DNA of 64,000 bases, from assembly GCA_026413255.1 (NCBI GenBank), contig JAOCZO010000013.1, forward strand, positions 248,001 through 312,000, in the 5' to 3' direction. Position 1 is the stretch's first letter. Each line of letters begins with the position of its first letter. The position numbers and the translations under genes are program-made. This document shows, in pieces, positions 1 through 10,349 of the stretch. The stretch comes from Fereydounia khargensis. Its lineage: Eukaryota > Basidiomycota > Ustilaginomycetes > Urocystidales > Fereydouniaceae. The notes under the pieces were generated by a model that saw only the letters and a program-made list of their open reading frames with translations, was not told the DNA's origin and did no database searches.

Positions 1-82
1 AGCTCCTCTCAAGCCCTTCCTGCCAAAGCCTTTTGGGTGGATGAGGAGAGAAAAGGGAGGCGCGCAGAGGAGAGGAAACCGC

Positions 83-1744
83 CTACGCGACAGGCGTAGG
101 CTCAGCCGCTGGCGCTGGGGCTGGCGCACCGGTGGCAGCGGCAGCAGCGGCAGCAGCGGCAGCCTGAGCGTTGGGGTTGTTGGCAGCGTTCGAGTCGTCC
201 TTCTTCCTCTGCCCAGCGCCGGTCCTTGCACCGCCGCGTCCACCTCGTCCGCCACCACGGCCTCCTCGGGCGTTGCCGTTAAGGTTATTCGTGTTGGTAG
301 CCGCAGTCGGCGGGTGAGCCTTCCTGTCGATCGCAGTACCCATGGCCGAGGTGCGGAAGGTAAAGCCACGCGTCTTTTCGATGACGGTCTGGTAGATGGC
401 AGGGTGGGAGGGGTTCATGTAGACCATGCCCTCCTTAAAGTCAATCTTGGCATCTGCACGAGTGTCACGGACAAGGTTGACGATCCACTTTTCGCCGTCC
501 TCCTTGGACAGGTTGAGGCGGGCAGCAAGGTCAGCAATGTCGACCTTCTGGTGAATGCGGCAGTAGGCCTCGGAGACGACGAATCGGGATGCCTCGACAA
601 ACTCGTGCTTGAACTCGGTGAGGAAAAAGTCGTACTCGGCAACCTTCTCGGCAAGGCTGAGCTGCTGCTGGGCGGCGTCAAAGTCAAAGTCGACAAAGAG
701 CTTGATGAGGAACTCGACGATGGGGTCAGAGCCCTGGATGCGGTACGACTCGGCGTCGACGATCTTGATCAGGTCCTTGAGCGCTTGTTGCGGGGTGAGC
801 TTGTTGACGTTGGCACCGGCCGAGTTGGAGAGAAGGGAAGAGGGCGTGGGCTGCTGGACCATGTAGACACGGGTGGTGCGGCGGGTCATGACAAGGGCAG
901 CAACAAGGTATCGGAGAAGCCACCAGCAGGAGGTCTGAATGGTGTTGAGGTAGACGGGGGACAGGAACATTTCGACCAGCTGCTCACGGCCGGCAGGGTG
1001 GTTGAAGAAGACAAAGAGAGACCAGTGGAGAAGCCATGACCTCTTCTTGAGGAGACCCTCCTGAGTGAGGTCGTCGGTGGGGGCAGCCGAGTTGGAGTTG
1101 GGGGCGGTGGAGCTGGAGGCACGGTTGTAGGCGGAGGTGACGTGGGCGGAGGAAGAGTCAATCTGCTCGCGAAGCAGCTTGAGCTCCTCAAGAGCACGGT
1201 CCCACTCTCCAGTGAGAATGTCGCTGGCAAGCTTACCCCAGTGGCTGCTCATGGTGAGGACAGGGTCGGTGGAGAGGACGCGGAAGTGGTAGAGGTAGGA
1301 AGAGGCCTCACCGTAGTTACCACAGCTAAACTGGAAGTAACCGTATCGGTAGAGGGCGTTGATCTGCTCGACAGTGAGGCTGTAGTTCTCCTCGAGCCAC
1401 TGGAGGTTCTGGGTCTTGTCCTGCTTGAGGGCAGAGGCGACGTTGGGGTCCTGAATGACGTTGAGGACCTGGTCAACCTCGCCGCCGAGCTTGTCGTTGA
1501 GGGCAATGGCGCTCTCCCTCTGCTTCTCGAGCTCGGCGGGAGCGTGGGCGTCCGGGTAGGCCTGCTGGTGGAGCTGGAGGGCATAGTCGACCATGGAGGT
1601 GTGCTTTGCGAGCTCATACTGGGCCTTGATGATGTCGGACTCGGCGAAGAGCTCGGTGGAGCTGAGGTGGGAAAGGAGAGGGAGGCCGAGATGCCTGTCG
1701 AGGAAGGGGAGGAGCTGGGTGGTGAGGTCGTGCTTGTCGGTCAT
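83..1744 (-). CDS. eIF3e: Eukaryotic translation initiation factor 3 subunit E (eIF3e/INT6)
   Basis: Single uninterrupted frame of 553 aa. It encodes a PCI-domain subunit of the cytoplasmic eIF3 complex, which recruits the 40S ribosome to mRNA. The helical N-terminal region characteristic of INT6 opens the protein (DLTTQLLPFLDRHLGLPLL, then the WLEENYSLT and YRYGYFQFSCGNY blocks). The PCI/winged-helix part lies around residues 330-445 (EASRFVVSEAYCRIHQKVD; LAARLNLSKEDGEKWIV). It is longer than the roughly 445 aa usual for animals because of Ser/Asn-rich insertions near residues 197-224 and 298-318 and a C-terminal tail from about 470. That tail holds RGG repeats (about 493-505), a run of 11 alanines (about 526-536) and a Pro/Ala end. 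The start is the first ATG, directly before the conserved N-terminus. It is divergent from the next gene. Family assignment is secure; the role of the tail is unknown. Confidence 0.96.
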   Translation of the reverse strand: MTDKHDLTTQLLPFLDRHLGLPLLSHLSSTELFAESDIIKAQYELAKHTSMVDYALQLHQQAYPDAHAPAELEKQRESAIALNDKLGGEVDQVLNVIQDPNVASALKQDKTQNLQWLEENYSLTVEQINALYRYGYFQFSCGNYGEASSYLYHFRVLSTDPVLTMSSHWGKLASDILTGEWDRALEELKLLREQIDSSSAHVTSAYNRASSSTAPNSNSAAPTDDLTQEGLLKKRSWLLHWSLFVFFNHPAGREQLVEMFLSPVYLNTIQTSCWWLLRYLVAALVMTRRTTRVYMVQQPTPSSLLSNSAGANVNKLTPQQALKDLIKIVDAESYRIQGSDPIVEFLIKLFVDFDFDAAQQQLSLAEKVAEYDFFLTEFKHEFVEASRFVVSEAYCRIHQKVDIADLAARLNLSKEDGEKWIVNLVRDTRADAKIDFKEGMVYMNPSHPAIYQTVIEKTRGFTFRTSAMGTAIDRKAHPPTAATNTNNLNGNARGGRGGGRGGRGGARTGAGQRKKDDSNAANNPNAQAAAAAAAAAATGAPAPAPAAEPTPVA

Positions 1745-3280
1745 GCTGGGCGAGACCTGGAGGGGGGTGGAAAGGGGGGGGAAAGGTCGGGGAGGGAACG
1801 AAGAAGAAGAAAAAGAAGAAGAGCGCCTTTCAGGTGTCGGTGCTCGATACGAGGGTTGCGGAGAAGGGTGGATACGAAGATGGAGAATGTCGACTTTGAG
1901 CAGAGTAGAGCTGCCTCACTTGACTGGCCTGCCTGCCTGCCAGCCTGCCTGCCCGTCTGTCTGTCTGCTTCACCGACTGACTGACTGACTGACTGACTGA
2001 CTGACTGACAGCCCAACCAGACCTGCAATCCCCTCTGCCACCCACTCACTACTCCCTGACTGACTGAGCGTGACTGCCTGGCTGGCAAGTTCACTCTTTC
2101 TTTTTTTTCGCGCTCTGGCAGAGAAGAGGCGACAGAGACTACAGGGTTTTTTTCTTCTTCTTCTGCTTCTTTTGGCGTTTCGTCTGTGGCGTGTCCCAAT
2201 TTGTATTCCGGCAGACGGCAGAATCCAATTCAAATCCAGCTCAAGCTCCGAATCCCAATTTCAAGTCACGTCCCACATCCTTTTACAGTACTGCACAGTA
2301 TTTCCCTGCGGTGTGCCCTTTGTTGGAGCGCGTCGCTCCTTTTGCAAGCCTGCCTCGATCACCTAGCCTGCGCTCAATCAGCCACTGGAGTATACACCAC
2401 AATGACAAGATAGCGCCTCGCTTGACCGGAAAACACTCGAGCATTCGATCTAGCCATAGATCAAGCCGTGTACACTTCTTCTTTCTCTCTGTAATCCTGA
2501 TCCTGATCCTGACGATTCACTTGCTCTTCGTGCGCGGGCATGCCTCCATGCTCACCACTCCAAAGCACCGCCGCAGTCGCACGCGTCGCAGTGGTGCTGC
2601 TTCACCCGGCCGACAGCCAAGCCTCTCCGCCACTGACACGACACACGGCGACGCACCGACTCAACCGACTCAACCGACTCAGCCACGACCTGTCCATCCC
2701 TCCGTCCGTCCGTCCGCACAGGGACCCTCTCTCTCCCGGCCTGATACTGTATTGCTTCTTTGGGCGCCCGTGCATGGACCCTTTTTGTCGCGCCCAAGTA
2801 AAAGCACTTTTGGCCAAATTAAGCCGTCACAAAGAAAAGAGTTGCTCTGCTTGACGACAACTGCAACTGCAACTGCAACTGGAACTGGAACTGGCACAAG
2901 CCCCGACTTGTGCCCCGACCCGCTTGCCCAGAGCTGCTCATGAGAATCTGCGACTCTGCGACAACCATGGCCCACTGATGATTCAGCCCGTCAGACCCTA
3001 CATACACGGCGCAGACAACTCTTTGGCAACTAGAGTACCATAGTTCGCCCAACGCCGCCCACATTTCCTCCTCTTTCCTCCTTCTTTTTTTCTCCCTTCT
3101 TTCCCATCTTACCACCCTTTATCATCCGTTTCTTCTCAGTCTTCTCTCGATCTGTTCCTAGGCGCCAACTTGCCGATTTGTAAAGATCCAGCTTGCGTTT
3201 CTACGCCTCATAGTGTTCACCAGCAGCATAGCAACGACAAACAACCATTCTTTTTCAACAGTGTATCCCAGCCAGCAGCG
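1745..3280. other. Divergent intergenic region with simple repeats
   Basis: Shared upstream region of eIF3e and the gene starting at 3281. It holds a CTGCCTGC/CTGT-rich stretch (about 1930-1972), a tetranucleotide (GACT)n tract at about 1973-2010, an ACAGTACTGCACAGTA motif at about 2285-2300, and hexamer repeats of AACTGC/AACTGG at about 2862-2898. Open frames here are composed of repeat-derived residues and look non-coding. No TATA box was recognised with confidence. Confidence 0.6.
1973..2010. repeat. (GACT)n microsatellite
   Basis: About nine copies of the tetranucleotide GACT upstream of eIF3e, preceded by imperfect CTGC and CTGT repeats. It reads as SQSVSQSVS in a spurious frame. Confidence 0.9.
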
Positions 3281-4465
3281 ATGAGCAGCCCCGATCCTAT
3301 CCTTCATCGCCCTGGCGGTCTTGCCAATTCTTCAGCAACAACCCAGCCTGCGATCTTCATGACTGACCCTTCAGAACATGTCTCACCATGCCATGCTTCT
3401 CCAGCCACTACGTCCATAAGACCAACAGCAACGGCACAGCCTGGGCCCCCTTCCACCTCAGCATCACATGTCCTCCCTCGCCAGCCTCTGCCGTTGCCTT
3501 ACGAGTCCGACGTGTATGACGGCATCATCTCGCTTCCTCCCTCTCCTAGGCTCAAACGAACAATGCCAGACGAAATGCCATCAGAAGAACCCATCTCGCC
3601 CGCCACAAGCGAATTTCTCGACGAAAAAAGCCTCCAGCTGCAGCTCGAGACAGAGTGCTATGGCGGATGCCTCGACCAATGCCGCTGCTCTAGCACAGAC
3701 GAGACATCTGATAGCACCGTGGAGCCCAAGCAGATTCAGGCCAACTCGTCTTTCAACCCTCGAAGAGCATCATCGCTCAGCGTATCCAGTTTTGGCCCTC
3801 CACGTTTCTTCTCCGAGCTGGAGAGGCACATTCACACGTCCATCGTCCAGGGTCCTCTCTACCGACACCATTCACTCGAACAGGCTCGCAATCGTTCGAG
3901 GACAGAGCAGCGCTCCAAATCCATATCTACAATACCAACACAGGACCTGGATCTAGGTGCCGAGGTTGAAGGTCTCGCCCAACCTTTTGCTCCGGAAGAA
4001 CATCACTCTGGTCGCTCCCCTCGCCTTGACCGCCCGACGCCGCTTCGCGATCTGAATCGTCCTCGTGTGAGTACGTGGTGGGATGGATTTGGTCGCTTCG
4101 CAGATGCTTCTGCGTTTGAGGAAATCGGGCAGCGGCTCATGCACTGTGATGAGCTGCCCTGCACGTCAAATTCGCCTAACGTTGATGGCGCGCAGTCGTT
4201 TGATAGCGCCTTTGATAGCGCCTGCGACGTGTCGCGCCGCGCGTCTCTCTCGTCAGACCCTGTTCTGGTGTCCACACCCACCGAGCCTTTCAGTTGCCAA
4301 GACGACCAAGGTGACTTGTCCTCCTCGCGTCCATCGATGCCCGAGTCGAACCAGGCCGTGCTTGAGCTCGCGGCGTCGGACAGCATCGGTGGACTCGGCA
4401 AGGTCAAGATGCTCGACCTCCGCCTTCACGATCCAGTGGATAACATGAATCTCGCATCGTCCTAA
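3281..4465 (+). CDS. Unknown Ser/Pro-rich protein
   Basis: 394 aa from the first ATG (MSSPDPILHRP). The same frame is open further upstream but has no ATG there, so 3281 is the start. I do not recognise a family. The protein is rich in Ser, Pro and Thr and looks largely disordered. It has an SPxxSP-type stretch (SLPPSPRLKR at about residues 83-92), a small cysteine cluster (CYGGCLDQCRC, about 127-137), and a more ordered-looking stretch FSELERHIHTSIVQGPLY near 180. Codon use is GC-rich like its neighbours and there is no stop over nearly 1.2 kb, which supports real coding. It is convergent with the short minus-strand gene at 4728-5177. Possible regulatory protein; function unknown. Confidence 0.7.
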   Translation: MSSPDPILHRPGGLANSSATTQPAIFMTDPSEHVSPCHASPATTSIRPTATAQPGPPSTSASHVLPRQPLPLPYESDVYDGIISLPPSPRLKRTMPDEMPSEEPISPATSEFLDEKSLQLQLETECYGGCLDQCRCSSTDETSDSTVEPKQIQANSSFNPRRASSLSVSSFGPPRFFSELERHIHTSIVQGPLYRHHSLEQARNRSRTEQRSKSISTIPTQDLDLGAEVEGLAQPFAPEEHHSGRSPRLDRPTPLRDLNRPRVSTWWDGFGRFADASAFEEIGQRLMHCDELPCTSNSPNVDGAQSFDSAFDSACDVSRRASLSSDPVLVSTPTEPFSCQDDQGDLSSSRPSMPESNQAVLELAASDSIGGLGKVKMLDLRLHDPVDNMNLASS

Positions 4466-4727
4466 TCACCATCACACACACACAGACTCGCTGTTGGTTT
4501 CTTTCTTTGGAGGTCTTATCAGTTCACCGTGACATTTGAAATCCAGGTTGAGACGAATTGCAAATACGGGAAAACGCAGAGGCAAAGTCCATAACGGCTT
4601 GGGGAAAAGGGACATGCTGGTTTGACTATAAATACAAGCTACATGCAAGAGTGACAGCGATCAGAGAAGAGCCGGGGGGGGAGGGGACATATTGTTACAG
4701 GGAGCAGGAGCATGGGCGGGGGCTGGT

Positions 4728-5177
4728 TCAGGAAGGTGGTGATTGAGGTTGCGACGCAGCGCGAGGCTCATGTGGGCTGAAGAGGAACGAGGGCTTGAAG
4801 TGGAGGTTGTCATCGAGACAGAGCTCGGGAGGGTTGCGCAGCCTCGGAGGGGAGGGCGAGGGAGTGTCAAAGTTGAGAAGACGTGCGACGCCGGCCAGGT
4901 CACGTTCTCGTTCTCGTTCCCTCTGTTCGCGGCGCTTGGCGCACGGCGGACTAGGCAAGCTTGCCGGGCGGTTTGCCTTGGGCGTGTGTGGCAGATCAAA
5001 GTCCAAGTGTGATACCTTCTTGGGCGACGCTGGCGGTGTGAGTAGGACGCCTTCTTGCCAGGGCCGGAAGCGTTCGAGAAGCGGCTCGGACGGAAGCGAT
5101 ACGCGCATGGAGGGGCGGGGTCGCGGGTTGGGCTTCTTGAGCTCAATCGGTGGTAGGAGGCCCATTGGAGTGCCCAT
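4728..5177 (-). CDS. Short unknown Pro/Ser-rich protein
   Basis: 149 aa, one exon as read. It begins MGTPMGLLPPIELKKPNPRP and carries LLTPPASPKK and DLPHTPKANRP, which resemble proline-directed phosphorylation sites. It also has a charged REQREREREREL-like stretch and a Pro/Ser-rich end. No domain was recognised. The evidence is limited to an ATG-initiated frame and protein-like composition. It is convergent with the 3281-4465 gene (262 bp between stops). It could be part of a longer spliced gene or a chance frame, so confidence is moderate to low. Confidence 0.45.
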   Translation of the reverse strand: MGTPMGLLPPIELKKPNPRPRPSMRVSLPSEPLLERFRPWQEGVLLTPPASPKKVSHLDFDLPHTPKANRPASLPSPPCAKRREQRERERERDLAGVARLLNFDTPSPSPPRLRNPPELCLDDNLHFKPSFLFSPHEPRAASQPQSPPS

Positions 5178-6121
5178 GGTGTAGTGTTACAGTGTTACGA
5201 GGAAAGAGTGTGGAGACTGGAATGAAAGACGGCGTGGGTATCGTTAGGTATAAACTGGATAAGGTGGGCCGCGAGCAGGTCAGCGGGCGGATACCCTATC
5301 CTTTTATCCCGGTGGGGCTTGGTACGGTCACAACTGGTACTGTGCTGTCCAGCAGATGCAGGGCCCAGCCAGGTGACCCGGACACCGGGCATCTAGAGCG
5401 CCTGTCACAGGCTGCTCGAGTGCAGAACAGTACAGCGAATGAGGGGCGAGGGAGCAAAGGAAAGACAAGGGCAGACAAGGAAGATTTCAAGGACTCCCAA
5501 GCGAGAAAGGGCAGTGATGTCAGGAGAAAGGGCAAGCGTGGTAGTGCACAAGGCGAACGAGTTTGTTCCTTTTTCCATGGCAGTCAAGAGACAAGGGAAA
5601 GGGCACACGGGAGAGGAGAGGAGAGGAGAGGAGTAGAGTGGAGTGGATCGAGGTGAGGTTAGGTCAGGTCCAGTCAGGCCCATGGTCCTGGAACGCCCCA
5701 GTTCCAGTCATGCGGAACACTCTGTCCGATACGACACCAAAGCAGCGTGCACCCAAGAGAGGGGAAAGGTGCAGTGAGAAGGTTAAGCGTGAGTGAGCAG
5801 GTTCGCTTAGCGGAGTGTGAACAGGGGTCTGGGAGAGACAGGAGAGACAGGTACAACACTGCATTAGACCCGGGGTGGGATGGAGGTGCGAAGCAAGCGG
5901 GGTTTGGACAGTGATGACGAGGCCATCCCCCATCCCAACCTAATCGCAATCGCCCTTTTTTGGGCAACGTGCGACCCGATTGCGAGCTTGGGGCCTCTGG
6001 CTCTTCCTTCCTTGTTCCTTTAGCGAGCCGAAATCAGGTCAGTTACGGCGCCCTGTTCACGTTGCCCAGTTGCGAGGTGTGCATCCTGCAAGCCACTTAC
6101 TCTTGCGCCTCTCATGGTACC

Positions 6122-6155
6122 CTACAGTACAGTACAGTACCGTACTGTACTGCAC
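6122..6155. repeat. Inverted pentamer repeat (ACAGT)n/(ACTGT)n
   Basis: ACAGT repeated three times is followed at once by ACTGT units, its reverse complement. This forms a near-perfect hairpin with a one-base centre. It is one of the clearest members of a window-wide intergenic family. Confidence 0.85.
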
Positions 6156-8130
6156 TCTTACGAGAGCAACGTGCAAGGACAGATCAGCACACCGCGCGGT
6201 GTTGTTGTCTTCTTTTCCTGCCTTGTCGCCTGGAACGCAGACTTGGCTGGTAAGGTGCAGTATCAGCTGTCAGCCAAGCGACGTGACGCGACGCCACGAC
6301 ACGGCACGCAACGCCACGCAGCTGTGAGGCTGGTGCAGAGAAGGCAACCAACGAGGTACCATACTGTACTATACTGTACAGTACAGTATGATATAGTGTT
6401 GTGCTGTACAGCTCAGAACGGTTCTCTACCGGAAATGCAGTTTGATTGCGACTTGATGATGCAAGGGGAAATACAGCCGCATGAACCTCGCTTGATTACG
6501 TACAGTACTGTACAAGAGAGCACCGTGCACCCTGAGCAGGCGGGCAGGCGGGCAGGCGCGTACCAAAGACAAAGGCACACGATGGGATTGGGACACAAGC
6601 TCTTTCCCAGTCAGGTATGGCGACCGTCCACCCGATTTCAAGCTGCGCATCGGCTGGTCTGGACTGGGCTGGTCTGAGTATGGAGCGGAAGCGAACGTGT
6701 TCCGACCGCAGACGCGGGCGGACCAAGACAGCTTCAAGTCACTGGCGTGGGCGTCACTCTTCGACCATCGTCAACCTACTCTATCCTGGAATGATATTCT
6801 GAACAAAGGGGCAATCCGACCCAGGCTTCCTTTGTTGTTGTCATCCCCAGATGCTATGAGACACAAAGGTGGGCGCGATCTGAGCGGGAATTTCTTATCT
6901 ATCAGCACAAGGCGCAGAGTGGGTGACGCATCTTCTGAATCAGATAGATGCGTTCGAGACCTCTGTCTGACAATGGGCATTGTTGGGGACTGACGTGCTG
7001 TCTCTGCCATGACAAAGTTATGCTGACGGTAAGAGGAGTGCAAGTGTGGGAAAGCGAATCCAGCCAGCAGCCAGCAGGCACACACGCGATGGCGCGCATC
7101 AAGACAGATCGACGGCCTCCTGAAACCAACACGAAATATCGAACCAAGACGCGTCTCGTCTACGCGTGTCACTTTACTCTTCGCTTGGCTTCCCGGCCGG
7201 CTCAATCGTTGGAGCTGGGATTCGGCCGGTATCACACTGCAGCCCCCCCTGCTTGGCGCTGTCGTCTCCGGTATCTACCTCTTGGCGGTCGATCATCACC
7301 ATTAGGATGTGTTCTTGGCGCTAGCTCTGTTCCCGGAATGGTGGACAAGGGCGCAGCTACGGAATTGCTTCTAAGTTTTCAGAATGATTCCATGACCCGT
7401 GGCCCTGTGGGGCATGCCAAGCACGAACCAACCCACCTCTGCGCACCTGTTCCACACACAACTCGCCCCACTTTTTATCCTTTTTTTTTCACTCTTTCTT
7501 CCGGCACAAAGTCGTAAATCTAGTACCGTAACACGCCATTCACTATTTTTTTTCTCGTTGGTGCATAGAAGCGTCAAGCGATACAGTAACTTAATGGGCT
7601 TGTGCTTGTCAGAGATGTGGCGTCCATCAGTCCTGATGCCTGTCAGTTCCTAGCTAGCTGTGTTTCGGCCAGGAACACGCATCAGTATGGACGACACAGT
7701 TGCGCCGATTGGCCGATTCGGGGCAGGATCTTGGTGATGGACATGTGCAACACTGAATTGTGGGAACGGATGCCCTCGGCCTTCGGCATGCTCACAGTGC
7801 TGGAGCCAGTCGAGCGAGCGCGCGTGATGCGGGCTGATGAATTTCGGGTGGGTTGGGTTGGGTTGAGCGCAGGAGCCATGATCGACATGAGACGCGGCCT
7901 TGGCCTTGCGACTGTAGTCAGTCAGTCAGTCTCACCCGCAGATCCCCAGTCCCGTTCGTTTTTGGAGCGCAACACGATACCGTGCAGTACAACTGTACCT
8001 TCTGCGCGTTAAGCGACCTGCGCAGACCTGCAAACTGCGCCTTTTCTTTCGTTCTTTGACTCGGAGGCCAAGACTGCCATGGCGCGCGGCCGAGAGATGG
8101 ACATGCAAAGCAACGGCATGGTCCTGCATG

Positions 8131-8171
8131 TATACAGTACTGTACTGTATTGTGTCGTACTGTACTGTATT
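8131..8171. repeat. ACTGT/ACAGT pentamer cluster
   Basis: TACAGTACTGTACTGTATTG is followed by a second copy, GTACTGTACTGTATTG. It is the same pentamer as at 6122-6155, here largely in direct orientation, with TATTG ending both copies. Confidence 0.8.
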
Positions 8172-9219
8172 GCGCCCTCTCAAGCCGGCGGGAGAGGGGC
8201 AACAAGCAGACAAAGGCGCTGTGACTCTAGCTGGAGCTTGGATCGCAGCCACCACCATTGTTACTGTACTGCATAGCAGTCCATCCCAGAGTACAAGGCT
8301 ATTTTCAGCCTGGCGATTGTCGCCGATACCATGACCGGGACCGGGACCGGGGCCGGGGCCTGATCTTGATGCAGGAATGCCAGCTGACTGGCATTACAGC
8401 GCTTTAGTTTTGAACACCGAGACCTCGACTGCTGTCAGAGCTGAGACCTCGGAGAAAGACGCAGCAAGCCTTGCGAAATGTGACATAGGGCAAGTGCTAG
8501 TCTCTGGCGTGAGGCATTACAATTGTATTGTCGATGGCAGACAGAATTGCCAAGTATCGCTTAACGGCTCATACGAAAAACACGGTCGGAAAGGCAGAGC
8601 GCAGACGCCGCGCTGGCAGGATTGAACGTTGCAGCAGCAACCAGCAACAGAAACAGCAAAAGCAAAGTGCAGCTCTGCAGATGCATACGGCACAGTACTC
8701 AATGTGCTCGCTCGGCTGCCTCTCTGCCTTTGCGTTTCCAAGTCTGCCTCCTATCCGAACATAGTCCTGTACAGTGCTGAACCGTCATGTACAGCACTGC
8801 AATACAAGTGCCATTTCCAGCTCTCAATTTGCCCTGCCTTCCCCGAGGCGTACGCTTGCTCAGCAGGCCAGCATGCCATTCCATGTCGCTCGCTCCCTCT
8901 CTGATCCCTCAAGCCCGCCCACCGTTTTCTTGCTTTGCCCTCTCCAGTCCCCTCCCTCACTGACAAACACGCGCTGCTAGATCGCCTCACTCCTCGCTCC
9001 ACCAACTCACCTTTCTTTCCTTCTTCATCATACCAATCACCCTCTCCAAGACCCTATTCCTCCCCCCTTCTTTCTCTACCGCTCACCCACGTTCTTTTTC
9101 GTTCCTTTTTGGACCCAGCTCCCCCTCAGCTTTACTCTTCAGTCTTGACGGCTCGATCCTACTGTACTCTTTCTCACCAGAAACCCCACTTCGATCGCAC
9201 TTGAAGCCTTCTATTCATA

Positions 9220-9986
9220 ATGGTCAAGCTCAACGTTCTCGCCGCCCTTACCCTCGCTGCCGCTGCCACCCCGGCCCTCTCTACCATTGTCATCACCAGC
9301 CCCGTCGCGTGAGTAACCGTTCGAGTTCCATCACTTTTCACATTTTCTCTGATTTGCATACATGGCCCGTTCCAATACTGACTGATGGCCTCATTGCACA
9401 TGTCTATTCCAGCTCGACCACGGGACGCGGTGACAAGAGGCTCACCGTCGAGTGGAACGACGACGGCAAGGACCCCAAGCTCTCGTCCGACTGGGGCAAC
9501 CTCAACATTTACCTCGCGACTGGCTCGCGTGATGTTCAGTACAAGCTCCAGACCCTCGACTCCAACGTCTCGCCCAGCGAGACCCGTGGCCGATACAAGA
9601 TTGACGAGGACGCCGGCCCTGACGGTGGATACTACTTTATCCGAATTGAGGGCTCCAAGACTGACGCCAAGGGCATCCCGCCCATGGCCTTCTCTGCCCG
9701 CTTCACCCTCGAGGACATGAAGGGACAGTTCAACAGCACCATCAAGGCTGAGCTCAGCGGTGCTGGTGGTACTGCCTCCCCCGGTGGTGGTGCCAGCCCC
9801 ACTGGCGTGTCGACTCTCCGAATGACCTCGTCCACCAGCGCTCCCACCACCAGGCCCACCACCTCCAACCCCGTCGCCAACGCCGCGAGCACCACCGGAA
9901 ACACCTCCGATGCTGCCTCGGTCCGAGTCGCTGGCTTCGCCACCGCGCTCGTCACCGTCGCCGCCATTGGTGCCACCTTCTTCTAA
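9220..9986 (+). CDS. Kre9/Knh1-like GPI-anchored cell-wall protein
   Basis: Two exons, 9220-9308 and 9413-9986; the 104-nt intron has a GTGAGT donor and CCAG acceptor. The product is 220 aa. Residues 1-21 (MVKLNVLAALTLAAAATPALS) form a signal peptide. Residues about 22-140 match the Kre9/Knh1 N-terminal Ig-like module of fungal secreted Ser/Thr-rich proteins: TIVITSPVA, then LTVEWNDDG, YLATGSRDVQYKLQTL and YYFIRIEGSK. A Ser/Thr/Pro-rich stretch (about 150-195) and a C-terminal hydrophobic tail (AGFATALVTVAAIGATFF) fit GPI anchoring. It probably sits at the plasma membrane or in the cell wall, where yeast relatives contribute to beta-1,6-glucan assembly. Precise function is inferred from the family only. 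A CT-rich leader precedes the ATG. Confidence 0.88.
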
Positions 9987-10349
9987 GCGCTGGTCGCTTG
10001 TATAGCTCCCCGCTCCGCTCCGCACCCCCGCCCCTCCCATCATTGCTAGCCCCTCCTGGTATCATGATAGCCTCCGACACTCGTTCATTTTTCCGCCTTT
10101 AGCATCCCGTCTCGTTCGCATTTGTGTCCTTGAGTACTCTCTCCCTGGGTGTCCGGAGATGGCAGTCTAGTTTCGCCCCCCGCCCTTGCACAGAGGAATT
10201 AAAACTTTTTGGTTCTTTTTTTTTTCTTCTTGTGAATATTCTTTTTCGATTAGGTGAAAGGTACATTAGAAGCATTCAATAAGACGGACAAAAAAAACAT
10301 CGTAAAAATACACGAGTCTGTGAGGGGGAAGGAGCTGCTTAGTGCTACT
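9987..10349. other. Convergent 3' intergenic region
   Basis: Lies between the stop codons of the Kre9-like gene and the PH-like gene. It holds T-rich stretches near 10200-10250, probably 3' untranslated ends. Nothing else is seen. Confidence 0.6.

Larger units (their letters stand above)
5178..9219. other. 4-kb gene-free stretch with ACTGT/ACAGT motifs
   Basis: No convincing gene. Frames of 60-190 codons occur on both strands, but none shows a recognisable domain or consistent splicing. What it does hold is a dense set of ACTGT/ACAGT pentamer motifs, often as hairpins: about 6122-6155, 6361-6390, 6409-6414, 6498-6514, 7983-7997, 8131-8171, 8261-8271, 8691-8700, 8766-8800 and 9161-9170. The last 200 bp (9000-9219) are CT-rich and are probably the promoter and 5' leader of the Kre9-like gene. 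A non-coding RNA gene cannot be excluded. Confidence 0.5.

Noticed and set aside
41-1984. Long plus-strand open frames opposite eIF3e
   Set aside because: They lie antisense to a strongly supported gene and reflect its GC-rich codon bias; their translations are low-complexity and match no family.
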